A stretch of DNA of 64,000 nt from Parasegetibacter sp. NRK P23 (GTDB lineage: Bacteria; Bacteroidota; Bacteroidia; Chitinophagales; Chitinophagaceae). The notes beneath the pieces were generated by a model, which made no database searches, was not told where the DNA came from, and saw only the letters and a program-made list of their open reading frames with translations. The stretch's first letter is position 1, and the number at the start of each line of letters is the position of its first letter. Shown in pieces: positions 42,689-52,001 of this stretch. The translations under genes and the position numbers were made by a program. The stretch covers positions 3,944,442 through 4,008,441 of the forward strand of contig NZ_JAMDLG010000001.1 of NCBI RefSeq assembly GCF_023721715.1. The letters run 5' to 3'.

Positions 42689-42991
42689 TTATGCATCAAT
42701 GCTATCGTAGACTACCACTTTCTCCCACAGATGGGCGCAATCGGCGATGAACTTCAGGTGCAGCGGATCTTCCTGGTAAGCCTCCTGTGCTTCGGGTGTA
42801 TCGAACGTAAGCATCCACGAAACGGAGTACGATTTTTCGATCACGGGCCTGTTTGTATTGGCCGGAACACCGATATGGAAGCTCTTGATGGACTTCGCTT
42901 TCGAGAGGTCTTTCAATCCTTTGATCAGTTGGTCCCTGTTTTCAGTGCCGGCTCCTTTGATGAGCCAGAAAAATACATGGTGTATGAACAT
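42689..42991 (-). CDS. Dabb (stress-responsive alpha/beta barrel) domain protein
   Basis: 100 residues, a single Dabb/ferredoxin-like domain: MFIHHVFFWLIKG (conserved H-x-V-x-F/W start), then SFHIGVPANTNRPV and YSVSWMLTFDTPEAQEAYQE, and HLKFIADCAHLWEKVVVYDS. Members form dimeric barrels; some are polyketide cyclases or stress proteins. It follows pgl by 3 bp and is co-transcribed with the pentose-phosphate genes. Role unknown. Confidence 0.88.
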   Translation of the reverse strand: MFIHHVFFWLIKGAGTENRDQLIKGLKDLSKAKSIKSFHIGVPANTNRPVIEKSYSVSWMLTFDTPEAQEAYQEDPLHLKFIADCAHLWEKVVVYDSIDA

Positions 42992-42994
42992 GGT

Positions 42995-43717
42995 TTAACG
43001 ATTTAATTGTTGTGCGGCGGCTTCGTCCACGAACCAATGCAGTTCCCCCGCGGGTTTGATTTGTTGTGAAGGATAAATATCCGGTTGATGCGGACCTTCC
43101 AGCACAGCCTTTAATGTTGCTGCCTTGCCTGCGCCAGCGGCCATAAAAGCAACACGCTTAGACAAGTTCGTAACCGGTGCCGTAATAGTGATGCGGAACA
43201 TATCCTGCGCCTCCAGGAAAAACGCGTCCGCCCATTTATGTTTTTCGTTTACAATGGGTTTACCAGGGAAAAGGGACAGTGTATGCCCATCGTCGCCCAT
43301 GCCCAGCAATACAAGGTCGAAGCTGAATGGCTTTCCGTCGAAATAAGCATGGAGCAGGTTTTCATATTGCAGTGCCGCTTCTTCCGCGGGAATATCCGTT
43401 CTCATCACATGGATCTGTTCTTTTGGAACAGGCACGAAGTTCAGTAGCGTATCGAAAGCCATTTTCGCGTTGTTGCGCTCATCCTCAAGAGGAACCGCGC
43501 GTTCATCGCCCCAGAAGATATGCAGTTTGCTCCAGTCTATTTCGGAGCGGAGTGGTTCCTGCGCCAGTATCCGGTGCAGCTTCTGCGGCGTACTTCCACC
43601 TGACAATGCCAGTGTAAACCGGTCTTGCTCCGCCAACGTTTCTTTGATCACAACGGCCATCCAGCGGGCCACATGTTGCGCGAGTTCATCAATGTTTGGA
43701 TGAATATGTATCTGCAT
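42995..43717 (-). CDS. pgl: 6-phosphogluconolactonase
   Basis: 240 residues, DevB/SOL family. Sugar-phosphate loop FTLALSGGSTPQKLHRIL, IFWGDERAVPLEDERNNAKM, and LVLLGMGDDGHTLSLFPGKP with the catalytic His. It hydrolyses 6-phosphogluconolactone made by Zwf (upstream gene). A hairpin in its 195-bp leader (43739-43764) may attenuate transcription. Confidence 0.93.
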   Translation of the reverse strand: MQIHIHPNIDELAQHVARWMAVVIKETLAEQDRFTLALSGGSTPQKLHRILAQEPLRSEIDWSKLHIFWGDERAVPLEDERNNAKMAFDTLLNFVPVPKEQIHVMRTDIPAEEAALQYENLLHAYFDGKPFSFDLVLLGMGDDGHTLSLFPGKPIVNEKHKWADAFFLEAQDMFRITITAPVTNLSKRVAFMAAGAGKAATLKAVLEGPHQPDIYPSQQIKPAGELHWFVDEAAAQQLNR

Positions 43718-43738
43718 ATACTAACTAATGTAAATGAA

Positions 43739-43764
43739 AGGGGCGTATCCAACAACACGCCCCT
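43739..43764. promoter_or_regulatory. GC-rich hairpin between zwf and pgl
   Basis: AGGGGCGT / ACGCCCCT, perfect 8-bp arms with a 10-nt loop, 22 bp upstream of the pgl ATG. On the minus strand only a weak T-rich stretch (TTTCATTT) follows, so it may be a partial terminator, an RNA-processing site or a leader structure. Confidence 0.5.
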
Positions 43765-43837
43765 CTATAATCAAATTATTCTATGATTACCAACAGTACC
43801 TTACTTACAAATTACTCAGGGTTTAAAAAGTTCGGCA

Positions 43838-43890
43838 ACGCTTTGCGTCTGCGAGGCACGAAGCAGGAAGCAATTGCGGGAAACCCTGCA
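43838..43890. repeat. Interspersed repeat, GCGTCTGCGAG family (copy 2)
   Basis: Similar to 35531-35580 (shared TTGCGTCTGCGAG, CGAAGCAG, TTGCG-GAAA). Lies between zwf and pgl. Mild similarity beyond the shared blocks. Confidence 0.45.
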
Positions 43891-43911
43891 TCAACGCCAG
43901 GCCCTGAAAAA

Positions 43912-45420
43912 TTAATGATGCGCCGGCACCGATATCCAGTTATGCCCTTCTCTTGCGATCAGCGCCTCCGCATCTTCCGGTCCCCAGCTATCGGGTGCAT
44001 AATTCGGAAAATCGAGCGGCGGCCGTGCTTCCCATGCTTCCTGGATCGGCATGATCACTTTCCACGCGGCTTCCACCTGGTCGGCACGCATGAACAATGT
44101 CGCGTTACCTTCCATCACGTCCAGCAGCAATGTTTCGTAGGCTTCCGGCTGGCTCTCCTCGTAGGCATCTTTATAGTTGAAGATCATGTCCACGGGATTG
44201 AGCGACATTTCCTGCCCCGGGCGCTTGGCCTGGAACCTGAGCCTGATGTCCATTTCAGGTTGAATGGAAATGGTGAGCCGGTTAGACCGCCATGTTTCTG
44301 CGGCTTCCGGTGGAAACGCGTAGTTGGGGGCTTTTTTGAACTGAACGGTAATGATGGTGGATTTCTCCTTCATCCTTTTACCCGTTCTTACATAAAATGG
44401 AACGCCCTGCCAGCGCCAGTTGTCGATATAGAACTTCACCGCGGCGAAGGTTTCCACGTTGGAATGCTGATCCACGCTGCTTTCTTCCCGGTAGCCCGGT
44501 ACTTTTTCTCCTTTCATCCATCCGCTGCTGTACTGGCCGCGGGCAGCAAAATCTTTTACATCGTCTTTCGTGATCTTGCGCATGGCGTGGAGTACATCCA
44601 CTGTTTTGTTGCGGATCTCATTGGCATCGAAGGAAACGGGCGCTTCCATACCAATCATGCACAACAGTTGCAGGATATGGTTCTGCACCATATCACGGAG
44701 TGCGCCGGACTGCTCGTAGTAACCGCCTCTTCCTTCCGCGCCCACGGTTTCCGACGCGGTGATCTGCACATGGTCGATATAATTCCTGTTCCAGATGGGT
44801 TCGAACAAGGCGTTCGCGAAGCGGAGCGCGATGATGTTCTGAACGGTTTCTTTCCCAAGATAATGGTCGATACGATAGATTTGTTTTTCATCGAACATGG
44901 TGAGCAGGAGCGAATTCAGTTCCTGCGCGCTTTTCAGGTCGTGACCGAAAGGCTTTTCCACCACGATCCTGGTACATTTGGTATCGGCGCAAATGTTGAG
45001 CGGACCAAGTTTCTGCGCAATGCCCGGCACCAGTTGCGGCGCTACGGCGAGGTAAAAAATCACATTGGGGTGTTCGCCGTATTCTTTTTCTTTCTCTTTC
45101 ACGATATCGGCGATCTTCTGGTAATCGGCTTCATTACCGGCATCCATCTGGAGATAGGCCACATGCTCAGAGAATTTGCTCCATTTACCGTTTTCTTCAC
45201 CTTTCCGGCGGCTGAATTGCTGAATACCTTTCAGCAGGTGCGCGCGGTAGTTATCGTTGCTGTATTCTGTTCTTCCTATACCTACTATATCGAATTTCTC
45301 CGGCATCCAGTCGTCGATGAACAGGTTGAACAGGGCAGGAGAGAGTTTCCTGTAATTAAGATCGCCGCTTCCTCCGAAGATGAACAGCAGTGAAGCCGGC
45401 GGTCTTTTATGATTTTGCAT
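43912..45420 (-). CDS. zwf: Glucose-6-phosphate 1-dehydrogenase
   Basis: 502 residues. NADP-binding LLFIFGGSGDLNYRKLSPAL (G-x-S-G-D-L), the catalytic motif YRIDHYLGKETVQNIIALRF with substrate Lys and His, and FYIDNWRWQGVPFYVRTGKR. It oxidises glucose-6-phosphate to phosphogluconolactone. A long open frame on the opposite strand (43783-45393) is a shadow of it. Lies 21 bp after gnd. Confidence 0.95.
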   Translation of the reverse strand: MQNHKRPPASLLFIFGGSGDLNYRKLSPALFNLFIDDWMPEKFDIVGIGRTEYSNDNYRAHLLKGIQQFSRRKGEENGKWSKFSEHVAYLQMDAGNEADYQKIADIVKEKEKEYGEHPNVIFYLAVAPQLVPGIAQKLGPLNICADTKCTRIVVEKPFGHDLKSAQELNSLLLTMFDEKQIYRIDHYLGKETVQNIIALRFANALFEPIWNRNYIDHVQITASETVGAEGRGGYYEQSGALRDMVQNHILQLLCMIGMEAPVSFDANEIRNKTVDVLHAMRKITKDDVKDFAARGQYSSGWMKGEKVPGYREESSVDQHSNVETFAAVKFYIDNWRWQGVPFYVRTGKRMKEKSTIITVQFKKAPNYAFPPEAAETWRSNRLTISIQPEMDIRLRFQAKRPGQEMSLNPVDMIFNYKDAYEESQPEAYETLLLDVMEGNATLFMRADQVEAAWKVIMPIQEAWEARPPLDFPNYAPDSWGPEDAEALIAREGHNWISVPAHH

Positions 45421-45441
45421 AACGGGTGGTTGATGTTGGGA

Positions 45442-46860
45442 TTAGATAGTGGTCCAGCTCGTGTGGAATTTACCTGGCTGATCAATTCTTTCGTACGTAT
45501 GTGCGCCGAAGAAATCACGTTGCGCCTGCAGCAGGTTGGTGGGCAGTTGCGCACTGGTGAACGCGTCGAAATAATTCAGGGCGCTGCACAGGCAGGTGGC
45601 GGCGTATCCGTTGAGCACGGCTGCGGAAGCCACTTTGCGGGTGTTGGCGATCTTATCTTTCAGCATACCGGCAATGGCCTCGTCGAGGAGGATATTGCTG
45701 AGGGAAGGATTCTTTTCAAAAGCCTTATCGAAATCCTGGAGCAGCAGGGAGCGGATGATACAGCCGCCTTTCCATACGTTCACCACTTCCTTCATCGGGA
45801 TCTGCATATCATGATCGGTGGAGGCTACCTGTAGCATGGCAAGACCTTGTGCATAGCTGATCATTACACCGAGGAACAAAGCGTCGTGTACTTCCTGGAT
45901 GAAAGCGGTTTTGTCAACGGAAAGCTTTGCCGGTTCAGCGTTGTACAGTTTGGCGGCTTCCACGCGCAGGCTTTTTTGGGAAGAGATATTTCTCATTGCA
46001 ACGGCACCGTCGATCATCGGGATCGGGGAGCCGAGTTCCAGGGCATCCTGTGAGGTCCATTTACCGGTTCCTTTAGCGCCGGCCTTATCGAGGATCATGT
46101 CCACGAGATGGTTATTGGTCACATCATCTTTCTGCAGGAAGATATCGCGGGTGATCTCAATGAGGAAAGATTGGAGGTCGCCATCGTTCCATGCTTTGAA
46201 TACTTCGTGCAGTTCTTCGTTGGTAAGGCCTGCACCGCGGTGGAGAAGGTCATAACATTCCGTGATGAGCTGCATGATGGCGTATTCGATGCCGTTGTGC
46301 ACCATTTTCACATAGTGACCGGCAGCGCCATTTCCGAGGTGTGCTACGCAGGGAACGCCGTTTACTTTGGCGGCCACGGCTTCCAGCATGGGTTTCGCGA
46401 AGTTGTAAGCTTCTCTGTCGCCACCGGGCATAATACTCGGTCCACGGCGTGCGCCTTGTTCACCGCCGGAAACACCCATGCCCAGGAAGTGCAGGTTTTT
46501 CCCTTTAAGGTATGCGTTGCGGCGAACGGTATCGGTAAAATGGGAGTTGCCTCCGTCTATAATAATGTCTCCGGGAGAAAGCAGCGGGATCAGCGATTCA
46601 ATCACATCGTCCACGGGTTGTCCTGCGGGCACCAGCAGCATTACCTTACGGGGAACTTCCAGCAATTCCACCATTTCTTCCAATGTGTTCACGCCTTTCA
46701 CCTTTGTTCCGGGTGTGGCTTCAGCTTCCATCACCCCTGTTTTTTCCGCGCTCTTGTTGAATCCGAGAACCGCGAAACCATTATCGGCCATATTGTACAG
46801 GAAGTTCTTTCCCATTACGCCAATGCCAATCATGGCAAACTGATACTTTTGTGCGCTCAT
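45442..46860 (-). CDS. gnd: 6-phosphogluconate dehydrogenase (decarboxylating)
   Basis: 472 residues, the usual long form. NADP fold FAMIGIGVMGKNFLYNMADN, IDGGNSHFTDTVRRNAYL, active-site GVSGGEQGARRGPSIMPGG and GAAGHYVKMVHNGIEYAIMQ with the catalytic Lys. C-terminal SSWTTI-like tail present as HTSWTTI. It yields ribulose-5-phosphate, CO2 and NADPH. First gene of gnd-zwf-pgl, which together make a complete oxidative pentose-phosphate branch. Confidence 0.95.
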   Translation of the reverse strand: MSAQKYQFAMIGIGVMGKNFLYNMADNGFAVLGFNKSAEKTGVMEAEATPGTKVKGVNTLEEMVELLEVPRKVMLLVPAGQPVDDVIESLIPLLSPGDIIIDGGNSHFTDTVRRNAYLKGKNLHFLGMGVSGGEQGARRGPSIMPGGDREAYNFAKPMLEAVAAKVNGVPCVAHLGNGAAGHYVKMVHNGIEYAIMQLITECYDLLHRGAGLTNEELHEVFKAWNDGDLQSFLIEITRDIFLQKDDVTNNHLVDMILDKAGAKGTGKWTSQDALELGSPIPMIDGAVAMRNISSQKSLRVEAAKLYNAEPAKLSVDKTAFIQEVHDALFLGVMISYAQGLAMLQVASTDHDMQIPMKEVVNVWKGGCIIRSLLLQDFDKAFEKNPSLSNILLDEAIAGMLKDKIANTRKVASAAVLNGYAATCLCSALNYFDAFTSAQLPTNLLQAQRDFFGAHTYERIDQPGKFHTSWTTI

Positions 46861-46990
46861 AGTTTTGTTTTGTATTGGGAGACAAATTTAGGTGATTTGG
46901 AATGAAACGGCTTTCCGCTTTTACTGCCTGTATTGTAAGTTTTATGTAATATAGTGGCGAATGAACGGGTTCTCGCCCTAACTTACGGTT

Positions 46991-48475
46991 ATGTTTTCAT
47001 TTCCCTTACTGTTGATTGACTGGCTGACCGATATGGGCTGGGCCACGATTCTGCTGGGTATTTCCTACATACTGAGCGCCATCGTGGCGATATTGATTAT
47101 TTCAGAAAACAGAAATCCCAGTAAAACACTGGGGTATTTGCTGTTGCTGTTCGTGCTGCCCTACCTGGGCGTACTCATTTATTTTGTTTTCGGAGAGAAT
47201 TACCGCAAGCGGAAGCTGTACAAACGCAAGCTGATCAGGGATGAAAGAACGATGGAGAAGTACAATGCTTACCTGGTGCGCCTTACACGGGAAGCTTTGG
47301 CGGCCTACCAGGAAGAAATTGCCCACAATGCCCCGCTGGTGCGGATGTTGCTGCGCGAAAGCCGTGTAACACTTACTGTATATAATGAAGTGAAATTACT
47401 GGTGAACGGGGAAGAGAAGTTTCCGGCGGTGATGGCGGCGTTGAAAGAAGCCAGGCACCACATTCACCTGGAGTATTACATTTTTGAAGAGAGTGCCGTA
47501 GCGGAAGAAATCTGCGCTATCCTGAAACAAAAGGCCCGCGAAGGCGTGAAAGTGCGCCTGATCTACGACGATTTTGGCAGCAGTCTCAGCGGGAAGTTCC
47601 TCCGTTCACTCCACGAAGCGGGTGTGGAAGCGCTCCCGTTCTATAAAATTTATATTCCGGTGCTTTCTAACCGCCACAATTACCGGAACCACCGGAAGAT
47701 CATTATTGTGGATGGGGAAACCGGTTTTGTAGGCGGCATCAACATCTCCGACCGCTACGATAACTCCAGGCCGGGCAATGAACTTTTCTGGCGCGACACG
47801 CACCTCATGATCAAAGGGGATGCCGTTAAAATGATGCAGGCGCTTTTCCTGGTGAACTGGAACTTCTGCGCCGACGAGGAACTTGGGGTTACCCACGAAT
47901 TTTTCCCCGATACCTGCGTTGTTTCAGAAGAACTCACCCAGATCGTGTACAGCGGACCAGATTCGGACCGTGCCACCGTGATGCTTTCTTATTTCGCGGC
48001 CATCAGCAATGCGCAGGAATCCATCTGTATTACCACACCTTATTTTATTCCGAACGAAAGTATCCTGAACGCGTTGAAAAAAGCGGCTTTCAGCGGGGTG
48101 GAAGTTAAACTCATCGTGCCGGGTGTTTCCGACTCCCGCGTGGTGAACGCCGCCGCACGTTCTTATTACGAAGAACTGCTGGAGGCTGGTGTGCAGATTT
48201 ACCTGTACCAGAAAGGGTTCGTCCACGCCAAAACTATGGTTTGTGACGGAAGGTTGTGTATGGTGGGCTCTTCAAATATGGACATCCGGAGTTTCGACCT
48301 GAACTTTGAAGTAAACGCGGTATTGTACAGCAGGAAGCTGGGTGCCGAACTGGTGTCCGTTTTCGAGAACGACCTCCTCTCCTGCGAGCAGGTATTCCTC
48401 CAGAACTGGAAGGCGCGTCCGCGCCGGGTGAAACTGGCCGACTCCATCTGCCGGTTGTTCTCACCTTTGTTGTAG
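46991..48475 (+). CDS. cls: Cardiolipin synthase (phospholipase D family)
   Basis: 494 residues. Two N-terminal helices (ATILLGISYILSAIVAILII, GYLLLLFVLPYLGVLIYFVF), then two PLD domains each with an HKD motif: NYRNHRKIIIVDGETGFVGG and GFVHAKTMVCDGRLCMVGSS. Condenses two phosphatidylglycerol molecules into cardiolipin at the inner membrane. Divergent from gnd. Confidence 0.93.
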   Translation: MFSFPLLLIDWLTDMGWATILLGISYILSAIVAILIISENRNPSKTLGYLLLLFVLPYLGVLIYFVFGENYRKRKLYKRKLIRDERTMEKYNAYLVRLTREALAAYQEEIAHNAPLVRMLLRESRVTLTVYNEVKLLVNGEEKFPAVMAALKEARHHIHLEYYIFEESAVAEEICAILKQKAREGVKVRLIYDDFGSSLSGKFLRSLHEAGVEALPFYKIYIPVLSNRHNYRNHRKIIIVDGETGFVGGINISDRYDNSRPGNELFWRDTHLMIKGDAVKMMQALFLVNWNFCADEELGVTHEFFPDTCVVSEELTQIVYSGPDSDRATVMLSYFAAISNAQESICITTPYFIPNESILNALKKAAFSGVEVKLIVPGVSDSRVVNAAARSYYEELLEAGVQIYLYQKGFVHAKTMVCDGRLCMVGSSNMDIRSFDLNFEVNAVLYSRKLGAELVSVFENDLLSCEQVFLQNWKARPRRVKLADSICRLFSPLL

Positions 48476-48521
48476 TCCATACAAAGCATGTTCCGTTCCA
48501 CTTTCAATTTGTAACGCGTCC

Positions 48522-48529
48522 TAATTTTG
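48522..48529 (+). promoter_or_regulatory. -7 box of ctaA (TAatTTTG)
   Basis: TAATTTTG lies 7 bases before the ATG at 48537, so the leader is only a few nucleotides at most. The -33 element is weak. Confidence 0.4.
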
Positions 48530-48536
48530 CAGCATT

Positions 48537-49613
48537 ATGGACAGCAATTTGAACGGATCCCGCGGAACAGCGGTATCGAACTGGATACTGATCGGCATAT
48601 TCATGCTTATTGTACAGGTGATACTGGGCGGCATCACGCGCCTTACCGGGTCGGGGCTGTCCATTACAGAATGGAACGTGGTTACCGGCGCCCTTCCCCC
48701 GTTGAACGAACAGGGCTGGCTGGTGGAATTTGAGAAATACCAGGCCACCCCCCAGTACCGGATCCTGAACGCGGATTTCACCCTGGGCGATTTTAAATTC
48801 ATTTTCTTCTGGGAATGGTTCCACCGCTTCTGGGCCAGGCTCATCGGTGTGGTGTTCGTGATCGGATTCGTATACCTGGTGGCTAAAAAGAAACTGAAGC
48901 CGGAAATGCAGCGACCGTTGCTGGTACTTTTCCTGCTCGGTGCATTGCAGGGTGCCGTGGGCTGGATCATGGTGGCCAGCGGATTAACCGGTGATGCCGT
49001 TTATGTTAAACCCACCAGGCTGGCGTTGCATTTTATTTTTGCCCTGGGTCTGATTGCTTACGCCTACTGGTTCTACCTTCAACTGACCGTAAAGCCTGGT
49101 GAAAAAACAGTGCAGCCCGTGTTAAAAAAACGGATCATCTGGCTGGTGATTATACTGGTGCCGCAACTGATGTATGGCGCTTTGATGGCGGGTCATAAAG
49201 CCGCCACTTCCGCCGCCACCTGGCCCACTATCAATGGAGAATGGATTCCCGAAGCATTGTTCAGGGAAACACCCTGGTTGCTGAATTTTATTGAGAACAA
49301 GCTGACGGTGCATTTCGTGCACCGTGGGCTCGCCTATATATTGCTGGTGATGGTGGTGCTGTTTACGGTGAAAGCTTTTAGAACACCATCGGTAACGACC
49401 ACCTTTAAGCGCTGGGCCAAATGGCCGTTGTTGCTCACTTTTTTACAGGTGTTGCTGGGCATATTTGCCGTACTCACCAGCACAAAAATTATCCCTAACC
49501 AGTGGGGCGTATTTGAATGGATGGCGCAATTGCACCAGGTGGTAGGCATGTTGTTGCTGGGAAGTTTGCTGCGCCTGCTTTTCCTGCTGCGAACACCATC
49601 CAGGAACCTGTAA
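48537..49613 (+). CDS. ctaA: Heme A synthase (COX15/CtaA, type without Cys pair)
   Basis: 358 residues, eight helices. Conserved pieces: LGGITRLTGSGLSITEWNVV, GALPPLNEQGWLVEFEKYQA, WFHRFWARLIGVVFVIG with heme His, RLALHFIFALGLIAYAYWF, VHRGLAYILLVMVVLFTVK and WMAQLHQVVGMLLL. It resembles the mitochondrial/alphaproteobacterial COX15 form rather than the Bacillus form. It oxidises heme O (from CtaB) to heme A for CtaD, but stands 24 kb from the oxidase genes. Confidence 0.93.
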   Translation: MDSNLNGSRGTAVSNWILIGIFMLIVQVILGGITRLTGSGLSITEWNVVTGALPPLNEQGWLVEFEKYQATPQYRILNADFTLGDFKFIFFWEWFHRFWARLIGVVFVIGFVYLVAKKKLKPEMQRPLLVLFLLGALQGAVGWIMVASGLTGDAVYVKPTRLALHFIFALGLIAYAYWFYLQLTVKPGEKTVQPVLKKRIIWLVIILVPQLMYGALMAGHKAATSAATWPTINGEWIPEALFRETPWLLNFIENKLTVHFVHRGLAYILLVMVVLFTVKAFRTPSVTTTFKRWAKWPLLLTFLQVLLGIFAVLTSTKIIPNQWGVFEWMAQLHQVVGMLLLGSLLRLLFLLRTPSRNL

Positions 49614-49696
49614 ACCATAATTTTACCTTTTAATTTGTAGGTGAAACCCTTTCACCTTACACCTATTATTGTATCTTGTCGGGAGATACAATCCAT

Positions 49697-51931
49697 ATGA
49701 AAGTACCCCAGGGCCTGAAGAATTTTTTATATTCCTTTCCCGTGCAACTGGTTTTTCTTCATTTCAGGAAATACCAGGTGCTGCTGCTATTCTGGGTAAT
49801 ACTTTTCAGTACGGTGAACGGAGATTTCATGCATGCTTTCGGCGCGGACTCCCTGTTCCTGGCCCCGGAGTACCTGGATAATGTAAGTCCCGTCAGCGCT
49901 TCTTTTGTCGGAATATCCATCGGTATCTTCATCATGAGTTGGAACATCACCACATTCATTCTGCATTCACGACAGTTCCGCTTTCTTGCCACCACCACGC
50001 AGCCTTTCCTCAAATACTGCCTTAACAACAGTGTTATTCCCATGGTGTTCCTGGTGTTTTACCTGGTGAGCGCCATCCGTTATAATCTGAACCGTGAACT
50101 GATGCCGGGATTTGAAGTGTTCGCGCTGGTGGGCGGTTTTGTAGCGGGGCTGGTATTGCTGCTGGCTATTTCGTTGCTGTATTTCTTTGGCGCCGACAGA
50201 ACCATTATGAAACGGATGGCGCCGGTTATGAGCAACCCCATCAAATTTCTATCCACCTATGGCAAACACCGGAACGGGGGCGAGGAGAAAAGTCTGGTGA
50301 AAGTGGACTGGTACATGGCCGGCCCGATTCACCCGCGCAAAACACGGAACGTATCGCATTACAGTTCGGGCTTCATTGAAAATGTATTCAAACAGCACCA
50401 CGTGGCGGCGGTGTTTTCCATCTTTATTGCCTTCATCTTTCTGCTGATCATCGGCTTCCTGCTTGACCAGCCCGTTTTTCAACTTCCCGCAGGCGCCAGT
50501 ATTGCCCTCTTCTTTTCAATTTTGATCGCCGTAAGCGGCGCTTTTTCACTGTTCCTGCAGAGCTGGAGCATCCCTGTTGTGGTGTTGATCTATTTACTGC
50601 TGAATACCCTTTACACGAACAATATTATTGATACCCGGAACAAGGCTTACGGAATAGTATACACGAAAACAGAACGTGCGCCATACAACCGCGAGGCGCT
50701 GATGGCGTTGTGTACACCGCAGAAAATGGAGGCCGACAAACAGAATATGATCCGGATCCTCAACGCCTGGAAAGCCAGGCAGCATTCGGAGAAACCGGTG
50801 ATGTACCTGATTAACGTAAGTGGCGGCGGAAACCGGAGCGCCACGTTTACCATGAATGTGTTGCAGCGGCTGGACAGCATCACCAACGGACAACTGATGC
50901 ACCAGACCTTCCTGATTTCCGGCGCCTCGGGTGGTATGCTGGGGGCCACGTATTTCAGAGAGCTTTACCGGAGGAGCCAGACCGATTCTTCCATCAACCT
51001 GCACGATCACCGTTATGTGGATGATATTTCAAAGGATTTGCTGAATTCAATTTTCTCTTCTTTCGTGGCACGCGACCTGGTATCGCCCACGCAAAGATTC
51101 AAAGTGAATGGTCAGGCTTATGTGAAGGACCGTGCCTACGCCCTTGAACAACGTTTGGGTGAGAATACCCGTGGCTACCTCAACAAAACCCTCGGCGATT
51201 ACAGGGTTGAAGAAAGCGAGGCCCGGATTCCATTGATGATGTTCAATTCGGTAATCACCCGCGACGGTAAAAAAATGGTGGCCAGCACGCAACCCGTGAG
51301 CTTTATGATGGTGCCCGATATGGACACCGCACGCATCCGCCAGTCTGATCCGGATGCGGTGGATTTCGGTGCCTTACTGAAGCACCACGATCCCCAGGGT
51401 TTACGCATACTCACGGCCATGCGCATGAACGCCACCTTCCCTTATGTGCTGCCCAACGTGTGGTTGCCTACCACCCCGGTGATAGATGTGATGGACGCGG
51501 GATTGCGGGATAATTTCGGCCAGGAAACAACCCTGCGTTTTATCCGCCATTTCCGGGACTGGATCAATGAAAATACGGCAGGCGTGGTCATGATCTCCAT
51601 CCGCGACCGGCAAACGGGTGGGTGGGAACATCCTTATGTGGCCACGGATATCAGCGAACTGCTCACGAAGCCGGTATTACTGATCCAGCACAACTGGCAT
51701 AAACTCCAGGATTATTACCAGAACGACCAGCTCAGTTACGCGCAAACCATTGTACCCGGCAAATTGCAGAAAATATCTTTCCAGTATGTGCCCCGTCAGC
51801 AAGACAATGGGGCGGCGCTGAATTTCCACCTTACCCGGCGCGAAAAACAGGATATCGCCGATGCGTTGGATAATCCTTTCAATTCAAAATCCTTCTCCTC
51901 CGTATACGAATTGATGCAGGCAAAGCAGTAG
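49697..51931 (+). CDS. Membrane-anchored patatin-like phospholipase
   Basis: 744 residues from ATG 49697 (a TTG 7 codons earlier lies in the probable promoter). The N-terminal 350 residues hold several helices (QVLLLFWVILFSTVNGDFMH, FVGISIGIFIMSWNITTFIL, FEVFALVGGFVAGLVLLLAI, AAVFSIFIAFIFLLIIGFLL, IALFFSILIAVSGAFSLFL). The patatin part begins near 365: oxyanion loop SGGGNRSATF (375), nucleophile S411 in ISGASGGMLG, and the dyad Asp D600 in VMDAGLRDNFG (DAG for DGG). A Ser-Asp acyl hydrolase tied to the membrane, probably a phospholipase; substrate and control unknown. The fusion to a large membrane domain is uncommon. Confidence 0.82.
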   Translation: MKVPQGLKNFLYSFPVQLVFLHFRKYQVLLLFWVILFSTVNGDFMHAFGADSLFLAPEYLDNVSPVSASFVGISIGIFIMSWNITTFILHSRQFRFLATTTQPFLKYCLNNSVIPMVFLVFYLVSAIRYNLNRELMPGFEVFALVGGFVAGLVLLLAISLLYFFGADRTIMKRMAPVMSNPIKFLSTYGKHRNGGEEKSLVKVDWYMAGPIHPRKTRNVSHYSSGFIENVFKQHHVAAVFSIFIAFIFLLIIGFLLDQPVFQLPAGASIALFFSILIAVSGAFSLFLQSWSIPVVVLIYLLLNTLYTNNIIDTRNKAYGIVYTKTERAPYNREALMALCTPQKMEADKQNMIRILNAWKARQHSEKPVMYLINVSGGGNRSATFTMNVLQRLDSITNGQLMHQTFLISGASGGMLGATYFRELYRRSQTDSSINLHDHRYVDDISKDLLNSIFSSFVARDLVSPTQRFKVNGQAYVKDRAYALEQRLGENTRGYLNKTLGDYRVEESEARIPLMMFNSVITRDGKKMVASTQPVSFMMVPDMDTARIRQSDPDAVDFGALLKHHDPQGLRILTAMRMNATFPYVLPNVWLPTTPVIDVMDAGLRDNFGQETTLRFIRHFRDWINENTAGVVMISIRDRQTGGWEHPYVATDISELLTKPVLLIQHNWHKLQDYYQNDQLSYAQTIVPGKLQKISFQYVPRQQDNGAALNFHLTRREKQDIADALDNPFNSKSFSSVYELMQAKQ

Positions 51932-52001
51932 CATATCAGAAGTACACAATGAAGTACAACAACACATTGGTGTCCAACCCTGGATTCCGGGTGGCTGCCG
52001 A

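Noticed and set aside
43783..45393. 536-codon open frame on the plus strand
   Set aside because: It is antisense to zwf, which has clear catalytic motifs; the plus translation is rich in His, Arg and Phe and shows no domain.
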